DNA of 64,000 bases. Origin: Nilaparvata lugens. Lineage: Eukaryota; Arthropoda; Insecta; Hemiptera; Delphacidae. The stretch is from contig NC_052507.1 of assembly GCF_014356525.2 (NCBI RefSeq), forward strand, positions 46,671,992 to 46,735,991, written 5' to 3'. Every line of letters begins with the position of its first letter. The stretch's first letter is position 1. Positions 35,023 through 44,749 of this stretch are shown one piece after another. The translations under genes and the position numbers were made by a program. The notes under the pieces are model-generated. The model had not been told where the DNA came from. It searched no databases and worked only from the letters and a program-made list of their open reading frames with translations.

Positions 35023-36339
35023 TTGGGATACTTTGGGGGGGGGCATTACACTTGGATTGGGGGGGCATGCGCCATTGCCCTTGGGGGGGCTGGGCACCCC
35101 TGGGAGGAGGAAACAGAGGACGACGCAACTATGAGTCAACTAACACCGGCTAGGAGCATTGAACCAGCATCAATGACTGGAAACGTCAACACTTCCCCAG
35201 AATCGTTTCTAAAAATGAATCAACTAAAAACTGCAACAGAGCAGTTTTTGTACAATGCATGGAAAGAAGTCACTTTCTTTCACAACAGAGTGAAGAGAGA
35301 GAAAGAATGCATAAGCTGGAAAAGGAGTTGGAGAGAGCACGGTTGGAGATTAATCAGCTGAAAGAGATGTTTTCATCAGCATCTACAACCACACAGTATC
35401 TTCAATCTTCAGCTTCACATACAATGCATAAGTAGCAATAAAAGTTATTCACCACCGAATTGGGAGGAAGAAGAGAAAATGGTAGCATCAGAGACTGCAT
35501 GGATTCTCCCTAAACAAAAGAAGAGAAAAATCCGTGACTCACCAGAAAAAATAAGGCCTGCAACTGATTCTACAAGTATGAAACCGACAGAAAAGAAAAA
35601 CAAGCCACCACCAGTCATATTAAGCAATATACGAGAGTATTCAAAAATTAAAGAGGCATTGAAATCGAAAAATCTCAATTTCAGTGCCAACATGATGAAC
35701 AACAACCAGCTAAAATTGAATGTTGAAACTGAACAAGAATACAGAGATTTAACTAAGATGTTGAATGAAGCTAAATATGAATGGCACACGTACGAAAATA
35801 AACAAACTCGTCCAATTCGTGTCATGGCTAAAGAGCTTCATCCATCATGCGTTCCAGAGGATATAAAGAACGATCTTCTAAGCAGAGGCTTTCAAATGAT
35901 CAGTGCTGTCAACAAAAAGAAAAGAGTGAAGAAGGATGGAAAAGAACACATTATCAGACTTCCAATGTTCATGTTAACATTCAAGAATACAGAAGATACA
36001 AAAAGAATATTTGAAATTAAACATATTTGCTACATGAAAGTGAAAATTGAATCAATTAGAAGTAATAAAATGATTCCACAGTGTAAACGTTGTCAGCGGT
36101 TTGGTCATACACAGACATACTGTCAACATGAACCTGTGTGTGTGTGAAGTGTGCTGTAAAACACTGGACTATTTCGTGTACCAAGGCTAAAGAAACCCCA
36201 GCCAAATGTTTCAATTGTGCTGAGGCTCACCCTGCTGACTACAGAGGCTATCTCATCGCTAAAGAACTTCAGAGAAGAAGAACTGAAAAAAGTGTAATTT
36301 CCACTTTCAAATCTTCTCCGCATCTTCTGGCTACAGCGG

Positions 36340-36439
36340 NNNNNNNNNNNNNNNNNNNNNNNNNNNNNNNNNNNNNNNNNNNNNNNNNNNNNNNNNNNNN
36401 NNNNNNNNNNNNNNNNNNNNNNNNNNNNNNNNNNNNNNN
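36340..36439. other. 100-N assembly gap
   Basis: Exactly 100 unknown bases between LINE ORF1 and the satellite array. A round 100 usually denotes a gap of unknown size, so the array may be longer than shown. Confidence 0.98.
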
Positions 36440-39400
36440 CACAAATAAAATTTGTGCAGCACAAAACAGCACAAATTGAGCACTAAATCCTTAAATATGT
36501 TGATTTATTTGTGCTGTTTTGTGAATTGATTTGTACCATTTTGGGTGGTGCAAGCGTGAAGACAGCCCGCCCACTTTCAAAGTTGAATATCTTCTTTAAA
36601 TTGATAGCACAAATAAAAATTTGTGCAGCACAAAACAGCACAAATTGAGCACTAAATCCTTAAATATGTTGATTTATTTGTGCTGTTTTGTGAATTGATT
36701 TGTACCATTTTGGGTGGTGCAAGCGTGAAGACAGCCCGCCCACTTTCAAAGTTGAATATCTTCTTTAAATTGATAGCACAAATAAAAATTTTTGCAGCAC
36801 AAAACAGCACAAATTGAGCACTAAATCCTTAGATATGTTGATTTATTTGTGCTGTTTTGTGAATTGATTTGTGCCATTGTGGGTGGTGCAAGCGTGAAGC
36901 CAGCCCTACCCACTTTCAAAGTCCAATATCTTCTTTAAATTGATAGCACAAAATAAACTTTTTACAGCACAAATTGAGCACTAAATCCCTAGATTTGTTG
37001 ATTTATTTGTGCTGTTTTGTGAATTGATTTGTGCCATTTTGTGTGGTGCAAGCATGAAGCCAGCCCGCCCACTTTCAAAGTTGAATATCTTCTTTAAATT
37101 GATAGCACAAATAAAAATTTTTGCAGCACAAAACAGCACAAAATGAGCACTAAAACCTTGGATATGTCAATTCGTTTTTGCCGTTTTGGGTGGGGCCAGC
37201 CCGCCCACTTTCAAAGTTGAATATCTTCTTTAAATTGATAGCACAAATAAAAATTTGTGCAGCACAAAACAGCACAAATTGAGCACTAAATCCTTAAATA
37301 TGTTGATTTATTTGTGCTGTTTTGTGAATTGATTTGTACCATTTTGGGTGGTGCAAGCGTGAAGACAGCCCGCCCACTTTCAAAGTTGAATATCTTCTTT
37401 AAATTGATAGCACAAATAAAAATTTTTGCAGCACAAAACAGCACAAATTGAGCACTAAATCCTTAAATATGTTGATTTATTTGTGCTGTTTTGTGAATTG
37501 ATTTGTACCATTTTGGGTGGTGCAAGCGTGAAGACAGCCCGCCCACTTTCAAAGTTGAATATCTTCTTTAAATTGATAGAACAAGTAAAAATTTTTGCAG
37601 CACAAAACAGCACAAATTGAGCACTAAATCCTTAGATATGTTGATTTATTTGTGCTGTTTTGTGAATTGATTTGTGCCATTGTGGGTGGTGCAAGCGTGA
37701 AGCCAGCCCTACCCACTTTCAAAGTCCAATATCTTCTTTAAATTGATAGCACAAAATAAACTTTTTACAGCACAAATTGAGCACTAAATCCCTAGATTTG
37801 TTGATTTATTTGTGCTGTTTTGTGAATTGATTTGTGCCATTTTGTGTGGTGCAAGCATGAAGCCAGCCCGCCCACTTTCAAAGTTGAATATCTTCTTTAA
37901 ATTGATAGCACAAATAAAAATTTTTGCAGCACAAAACAGCACAAAATGAGCACTAAAACCCTGGATATGTCAATTCGTTTTTGCCGTTTTGGGTGGGGCC
38001 AGCCCGCCCACTTTCAAAGTTGAATATCTTCTTTAAATTGATAGCACAAATAAAAATTTGTGCAGCACAAAACAGCACAAATTGAGCACTAAATCCTTAA
38101 ATATGTTGATTTATTTGTGCTGTTTTGTGAATTGATTTGTACCATTTTGGGTGGTGCAAGCGTGAAGACAGCCCGCCCACTTTCAAAGTTGAATATCTTC
38201 TTTAAATTGATAGCACAAAATGAACTTTTTACAGCACAAAACAGCACAAATTGAACACTAAATCTTCAGATATGTTGGTTTATTTGTGCTGTTTTGTGAA
38301 TTGATTTGCGCCATTTTGGGTGGTGCAAGCGTGAAGCCAGCCCACCCACTTTCAAAGTTGAATATCTTCTTTAAATTGATAGAACAAATAAAAATTTTTG
38401 CAGCACAAAACAGCACAAATTGAGCACTAAATCCTTAGATATGTTGATTTATTTGTGCTGTTTTGTGAATTGATTTGTGCCATTGTGGGTGGTGCAAGCG
38501 TGAAGCCAGCCCTACCCACTTTCAAAGTCCAATATCTTCTTTAAATTGATAGCACAAATTGAGCACTAAATCCCTAGATTTGTTGATTTATTTGTGCTGT
38601 TTTGTGAATTGATTTGTGCCATTTTGTGTGGTGCAAGCGTGAAGCCAGCCCGCCCACTTTCAAAGTTGAATATCTTCTTAAATTGATAGCACAAATAAAA
38701 ATTTTTGCAGCACAAAACAGCACAAAATGAGCACTAAAACCCTGGATATGTCAATTCGTTTTTGCCGTTTTGGGTGGGGCCAGCCCGCCCACTTTCAAAG
38801 TTGAATATCTTCTCTAAATTGATAGCACAAATAAAAATTTGTGCAGCACAAAACAGCACAAATTGAGCACTAAATCCTTAAATATGTTGATTTATTTGTG
38901 CTGTTTTGTGAATTGATTTGTACCATTTTGGGTGGTGCAAGCGTGAAGACAGCCCGCCCACTTTCAAAGTTGAATATCTTCTTTAAATTAATAGCACAAA
39001 ATGAACTTTTTACAGCACAAAACAGCACAAATTGAACACTAAATCTTCAGATATGTTGGTTTATTTGTGCTGTTTTGTGAATTGATTTGCGCCATTTTGG
39101 GTGGTGCAAGCGTGAAGCCAGCCCACCCACTTTCAAAGTTGAATATCTTCTTTAAATTGATAGAACAAATAAAAATTTTTGCAGCACAAAACAGCACAAA
39201 TTGAGAACTAAATCCTTAGATATGTTGATTTATTTGTGCTGTTTTGTGAATTGATTTGTACCATTTTGGTGGTGCAAGCGTGAAGCCAGCCCTACCCACT
39301 TTCAAAGTCCAATATCTTCTTTAAATTGATAGCACAAATTGAGCACTAAATCCCTAGATTTGTTGATTTATTTGTGCTGTTTTGTGAATTGATTTGTGCC

Positions 39401-41465
39401 ATTTTGTGTGGTGCAAGCGTGAAGCCAGCCCGCCCACTTTCAAAGTTGAATATCTTCTTTAAATTGATAGCACAAATAGAAATTTTTGCAGCACAAAACA
39501 TCACAAAATGAGCACTAAAACCTTGGATATGTCAATTCGTTTTTGCCGTTTTGGGTGGGGCCAGCCCGCCCACTTTCAAAGTTGAATATCTTCTTTAAAT
39601 TGATAGCACAAATAAAAATTTTTGCAGCACAAAACAGCACAAATTGAGCACTAAATCCCTGGATATGACAATTAATTTGTGCCGTTCTGGGTGGTGCTAG
39701 CGTGAAGCCAGCCCGCCCACTTTCAAAGATGAATATCTTCTTTAAATTGATAGCACAAATAAAAATTTTTGCAGCACAAAACAGCACAAAATGAGCACTA
39801 AAACCTTGGATATGTCAATTCGTTTTTGCCGTTTTGGGTGGGGCCAGCCCGCCCACTTTCAAAGTTGAATATCTTCTTTAAATCGACAGCACAAAATAAA
39901 CTTTTTACAGCACAAAACAGCACAAATTGAGCACTAAATCCCTGGATATGACAATTAATTTGTGCCGTTCTGGGTGGTGCTAGCGTGAAGCCAGCCCACC
40001 CACTTTCAAAGTCCAATATCTTCTTTAAATTGATAGCACAAATAAAAATTTTTGCAGCACAAAACAGCACAAATTGAGAACTAAATCCTTAGATATGTTG
40101 ATTATTTGTGCTGTTTTGTGAATTGATTTGTACCATTTTGGGTGGTGCAAGCGTGAAGCCAGCCTACCCACTTTCAAAGTTGAATATCTTCTTAAATTGA
40201 TAGCACAAAATGAACTTTTTACAGCACAAATTGAGAACTAAATCCTTAGATATGTTGATTATTTGTGCTGTTTTGTGAATTGATTTGTGCCATTTTGTGT
40301 GGTGCAAGCGTGAAGCCAGCCTACCCACTTTCAAAGTTGAATATCTTCTTAAATTGATAGCACAAATAGAAATTTTTGCAGCACAAAACAGCACAAATTG
40401 AACACTAAATCTTCAGATATGTTGGTTTATTTGTGCTGTTTTGTGAATTGATTTGCGCCATTTTGGGTGGTGCAAGCGTGAAGCCAGCCTACCCACTTTC
40501 AAAGTTGAATATCTTCTTAAATTGATAGCACAAATAAAAATTTGTGCAGCACAAAACAGCACAAATTGAGCACTAAATCCCTGGATATGACAATTAATTT
40601 GTGCCGTTCTGGGTGGTGCTAGCGTGAAGCCAGCCTACCCACTTTCAAAGTTGAATATCTTCTCTAAATTGATAGCACAAATTGAGCACTAAATGTTCAG
40701 ATATGTAATTTAATTTGTGCCGTTCTGGGTGGTGCTAGCGTGAAGCCAGCCTACCCACTTTCAAAGTTGAATATCTTCTCTAAATTGATAGCACAAATTG
40801 AGCACTAAATCCTAAATATGTTGATTTATTGTGCTGTTTTGTGAATTGATTTGTACCATTTTGGGTGGTGCAAGCGTGAAGCCAGCCTACCCACTTTCAA
40901 AGTTGAATATCTTCTTTAATTGATAGCACAAATAAAAATTTTTGCAGCACAAAACAGCACAAATTGAGAACTAAATCCTTAGATATGTTGATTATTTGTG
41001 CTGTTTTGTGAATTGATTTGTGCCATTTTGTGTGGTGCAAGCGTGAAGCCAGCCCGCCCACTTTCAAAGTTGAATATCTTCTTTAAATTGATAGCACAAA
41101 TAGAAATTTTTGCAGCACAAAACATCACAAAATGAGCACTAAAACCTTGGATATGTCAATTCGTTTTTGCCGTTTTGGGTGGGGCCAGCCCGCCCACTTT
41201 CAAAGTTGAATATCTTCTTTAAATTGATAGCACAAATAAAAATTTTTGCAGCACAAAACAGCACAAATTGAGCACTAAATCCCTGGATATGACAATTAAT
41301 TTGTGCCGTTCTGGGTGGTGCTAGCGTGAAGCCAGCCCTACCCACTTTCAAAGTTGAATATCTTCTTTAAATCGACAGCATAAAATAAACTTTTTACAGC
41401 ACAAATTGAGCACTAAATGTTCAGATATGTAATTTAATTTGTGCCGTTTTGGGTAGGGCCAGCTT
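36440..41465. repeat. Satellite array, ~170-bp monomers each with a hairpin
   Basis: About 30 head-to-tail monomers, each marked by CCCACTTTCAAAGT(T/C). Starts at 36570, 36739, 36909, 37068 and 37204 show spacing mostly near 170 bp, with shorter variants (about 136-160). Most full monomers contain CACAAAACAGCACAAAT and, about 30 bp later, its exact complement ATTTGTGCTGTTTTGTG, so they can form a 17-bp stem. Several monomer variants alternate in higher-order fashion: blocks with 'GTCAATTCGTTTTTGCCG' recur every few units. Open frames in the array are repeat artefacts. Confidence 0.92.
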
Positions 41466-42507
41466 CACGGGGGTGTACAGACTGGGAAACTTCACAACAG
41501 ACTGGGAAACCTACTCCAAGCCTACAACCGGAGAGCCAACCAAAGCAACAACAACAACAACCAGTTGAAGTCAATAAAGGTTTTGCAGGAAATTTTGAAC
41601 AGTTTAAATATTCTTTCTGGACGACTTGACAGCTTGGAAGTGAAGAGTAAGAGTATCGAGAAGAAAACTAGAAAATGAATATTGCGAACCAACAAGATAT
41701 AAGGATTGCTACCTGGAATGCCAATGGAATAAATAATATCAATAATAATAGAAAACAAGAAATAGAAATATTTCTAAAGACACGAAATATAGATGTTTGC
41801 CTCATCTCTGAAACCCATTCAACTGAGCAGACTCACTTCAAAATCAATGAATATAATGTTTACGAAACTATTCATCCTCAAAATCAAGCAAGAGGTGGAA
41901 GTGCTGTAATAGTGAAGGAGAGTATTAAACACTATGAAGACTTCAGTATTCAAAGTAATGAAATACAGCTAACTGTAGTTGGAATAGAGTCCATATACCA
42001 GAAAATACTTGTTGAAGCTGCATATTTTCCATCACGTTACAATTTAAAGAAAAATGATTATACAAATATTCTTCATCAGCTTGGAGATAGATTCATAGTG
42101 GGTGGAGATTTTAATGCCAATCATAAGGATTGGGGTTCAAGACTCACGACTAACAAAGGTAAAGAACTCAGAGAGGCTATCCAGGAGCTGGGCTGCGAAT
42201 TCCATTCAACAGGGACACCTACGTATTGGCCAACAGATTTGAATAAAACTCCAGATCTTCTAGATTTCTTCATAACATAAAGAGAATATCCAGTAATTTT
42301 ATCGACATTGAAGAGAGCTTTAACCTGGATTCTGATCATTCAGCTGTAATTCTCACACTTAGTGAACGAATAATAAAGAAAGAAGACAGACCAATGTTAG
42401 TCAACAGAACAACAGACTGGGAAGCTTTTAAAGTGGATTTGGAGAATGAAATAAACTTGAATATTCCACTTAGAACAACTGACCAGCTCGATGAAGCCGC
42501 TAGACTA
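41466..42507 (+). pseudogene. Jockey-like LINE: ORF1 end and ORF2 endonuclease
   Basis: Right of the satellite, a Gln-rich stretch (41520-41570) and LQEILNSLNILSGRLDSLE-like sequence look like the C-terminus of ORF1. ORF2 then starts at ATG 41675 with an apurinic-type endonuclease: IRIATWNANGINN, LISETHSTE, ARGGSAVIV, EAAYFPSR, FIVGGDFNANHKDWGS and TPTYWPTD, then DLLDFFIT. After a frame change near 42280 it reads FNLDSDHSAVILTLSE, the last endonuclease motif. Sequence homology stops at about 42507 with no RT, so the copy is 3'-truncated. Same orientation as the ORF1 fragments at 23541 and 35103-36339, so one element. Confidence 0.85.
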
Positions 42508-43620
42508 TAATACTACCCGTTCCAAACCATCGAACATTATTTGTGAGAATGTATTTTTCCTTATGCAACAGATGCTCTTTTGTATTTTTTCAAAAGCAAA
42601 GTGTTGCATCCGAAAAGATACACAAGGAGCTTTTTAGAGTTACGTCCTTTTAGCATAACACAGCTTACAGTCCGGGTCATGTAGCTTTGTCTACCGGCTT
42701 ATACTAGAAAATTTTCAGTGGAAGCCCAGCTAACATTCGATCAACATTCTCTTTCTATAGTTAGTGATACGTTGAAACTCTCATTCATGAAGAATCTATG
42801 TGTGCTTCCTTCAAGGATCTTCCTCCATCTATAATCGATAGAATATATAAATATCATAATCGATATTTATATTGAGTTGTGTATTAAATTTCTGTTCTGA
42901 TAATATTGCATAAATTATTATCATTCCAATGAGTTGAGCTATTTAAATAAGACTGATGATGAATATGATAGGCCAATTCATTGATAATCAATGATACAAA
43001 TTTCCATAATATTTATTATGCAACTGGCTTCTGATTATCATAAATAGTATCAGTTTCAAACTATCGATTCTGTCTTGTTAAACAATTCATCTGATATGGT
43101 ATCGATATTTATCTTTCGATAAGTTTGCTACTCTAATCCACAAATACCGTGAATTTTTAAGTACAAAAGCTTATAATTTCTTTGATACTTTTTCATATTA
43201 AAATGCTAAAATTAATAGAGTAACTACATATTCCTATGATTCCACATTGGAAAATATTGTTTTTAAAGTGTATTAAAAGTTCATGTTTAACAAAATATGA
43301 TTGAAAATAGAAAAATGAAATTTGGAAGCTTCCAGCAAGCTGATAACATCAATGAAAGATAGACTTCTAATGAATGAAGCATGTTTTCAACTTAAAAATG
43401 CAATTTCTTGGCTATTTATGATTAAAATTCAATGATTTTCTAGGATAAGGTATATTTTAAGTAGAATTACAAAATAATAATATAATTTTTTCAAATTTCA
43501 TGAAAATACAATTTTTTTATAAAAATCTAGGGTATCTGAGGGCTGATGTTTTTACAAAGCCGTGAATATTCCGCGAACCTACATGCCGTTTCAAAGTCAC
43601 AAGACACGAACTGTAACAGT
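42508..43620. other. AT-rich stretch, no gene recognised
   Basis: No motif-bearing frame on either strand. Some TATCGAT-rich segments near 42830-43110, nothing assignable. Confidence 0.45.
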
Positions 43621-43650
43621 GATAAAAATCTGGTGTGGTACACTCACACA

Positions 43651-44400
43651 ACTTTCCTTGCTCATTGATCTATAAGCCTCATTCTTAAAACAGGATAATT
43701 TCGGGGAATAACATTATGCCGATTGGCGGCTAAATAATTAAAACTATGATTATACTATTGTTTTCAGAGTACATTTTCCTTTGTTAGAATTATGAAATTT
43801 GAGGATTTTTTAAAAGTTGTCATCAAAACAGCTGTTCTACAAATAAAATATCGACATGTGTTCTTTTGAATAAACTGCTATACCTACCCACTTACCTCAC
43901 GCACGAGAAGGAGGTTACAAAGTAAATTTCTCAGGGATGGGGTGGACTCCCTGTTAGTTTCCCAGGGAGGAGACTCATGTCAGTTGATAGGGCTTATAAA
44001 TAGCTATCTCCAGAAATGAGACTCATGTCAGTTGATAGGGCTTATAAATAGCTATGTAGGGTATAAACTTGAAGAAAATCGTTAGAGCCGTTTTCGAGAA
44101 AACCGTGAAAAATATGGTTTTTTAGCCATTATCCGCCATTTTGAATTGAATTTTATTGAATTTCTTATTGTCGGATCCTCATGGTATAAGGACCTTAAGT
44201 TTAAAATTTCAAGTCAATCGGTTAATTAGGAATGGAGTTATCGTGTTCACAGACACACACACACACAAAGACCAACACCCAAAAATCATGTTTTTGGACT
44301 CAGGGGACCTTGAAACGTATAGAAAACATGAAATTAGGGTACCTTAAATTTTTTTGGAAAGCAATACTTTCCTTACCTATGGTAATAGGGCAAGGAAAGT
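43651..44400. mobile_element. ~750-bp TIR element (ACTTTCCTTGC ends)
   Basis: Starts ACTTTCCTTGC and ends GCAAGGAAAGT. The right end also contains TACTTTCCTTACC...GGTAATAGGGCAAGGAAAGTA, a subterminal hairpin. Internal segments at 43980-44230 recur at 17518-17790. A near-exact ~60-bp duplication (GAGACTCATGTCAGTTGATAGG... at about 43968 and 44019) and an ACACACACAC run sit inside. No transposase. Lies directly downstream of RpL4. Confidence 0.6.
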
Positions 44401-44505
44401 AAAAATGTAACACGAACATCATGATTGCCACACACTTGAACATGAACGAAGTGAAGGAGGGAGCAGAAGGTTGAGACAAATATTGCGAACAGTTTCAAAA
44501 AAGAA

Positions 44506-44511
44506 TTTATT
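44506..44511 (-). terminator. RpL4: RpL4 polyadenylation signal
   Basis: AATAAA on the minus strand, 19-25 nt after the stop codon. Implies a very short 3' UTR, normal for ribosomal protein genes. Cleavage is probably 15-25 nt further, near 44487. Confidence 0.75.
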
Positions 44512-44530
44512 AGTCAAGTAAGACAGCTAT

Positions 44531-44749
44531 CTACTTGTTGGCAGGTGCAGCAGCTGGCTTCTTGGCAGGTGCGGCTGCCTTAGCCTTGGGTGCAGCAGCC
44601 GTCTTCTTGGCTGCCTTCTCTCCGGTCACCTTCTTCGCCTTCACGGGTTTCTTCTCCTTCTTGGGCTTAGCAGCCTTCGCCTTCTTTATCAACTCCTGGC
44701 GCGCCTTCATCAGTTTAACGTGCCTCGCTTGCAGAGGAGTCAGGGGAAT
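44531..44749 (-). CDS. RpL4: RpL4 exon 8 and stop
   Basis: 219 nt including TAG at 44531-44533: IPLTPLQARHVKLMKARQEL, then a Lys/Ala-rich tail (KKAKAAKPKKEKK ... APAKKPAAAPANK). Such Lys/Ala tails are typical of animal uL4 and vary between species. The opposite strand gives a spurious Ala-rich frame. Confidence 0.96.
   Translation of the reverse strand: MPLTPLQARHVKLMKARQELIKKAKAAKPKKEKKPVKAKKVTGEKAAKKTAAAPKAKAAAPAKKPAAAPANK

Larger units (their letters stand above)
23566..35102. mobile_element. hAT-like element with perfect 8-bp target duplication, containing a BEL element
   Basis: Starts CAGGGGTGCCCAC and ends with the complement (GCTGGGCACCCCTG at about 35089-35102). GGAGGAGG flanks it on both sides (23558-23565 and 35103-35110); an 8-bp duplication is the hAT hallmark. 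G-runs and GCGCCAT/ATGGCGC words lie just inside both ends. Excluding the nested BEL element it is about 2.1 kb. I see no transposase with recognisable motifs; the 75-residue frame at 23984-24211 could be a remnant. Probably non-autonomous. Confidence 0.8.
23541..36339 (+). pseudogene. Jockey-like LINE ORF1 (zinc-knuckle protein), split by a hAT-like insertion
   Basis: ORF1 appears to start at the ATG at 23541 (MPKLEEE...). It is cut at 23565 by the hAT-like element, and the acidic coding frame (EETEDDATMSQLTPA) continues on the far side at 35103. A coiled-coil segment (KLEKELERARLEINQLKEM) follows in a shifted frame near 35310, with a stop near 35432. The next block, 35479-36147, is a basic region leading to a PRE_C2HC-like RNA-binding domain. 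CCHC knuckles start at 36080 (CKRCQRFGHTQTYC, then CVKCAVKHWTISC and CFNCAEAHPADY), the last two after a frame change. The gene ends at the assembly gap and satellite array. Such ORF1 proteins bind LINE RNA. Confidence 0.8.

Noticed and set aside
39515..41351. Several 70-90 residue minus-strand ORFs with similar sequences (…FCAAKIFICAINLKKIF…)
   Set aside because: They are the satellite monomer translated; similarity follows from the repeat, and stops vary between monomers.
36440..41465. CRISPR-like regular repeat spacing
   Set aside because: Continuous tandem satellite with no unique spacers, in a eukaryotic genome.
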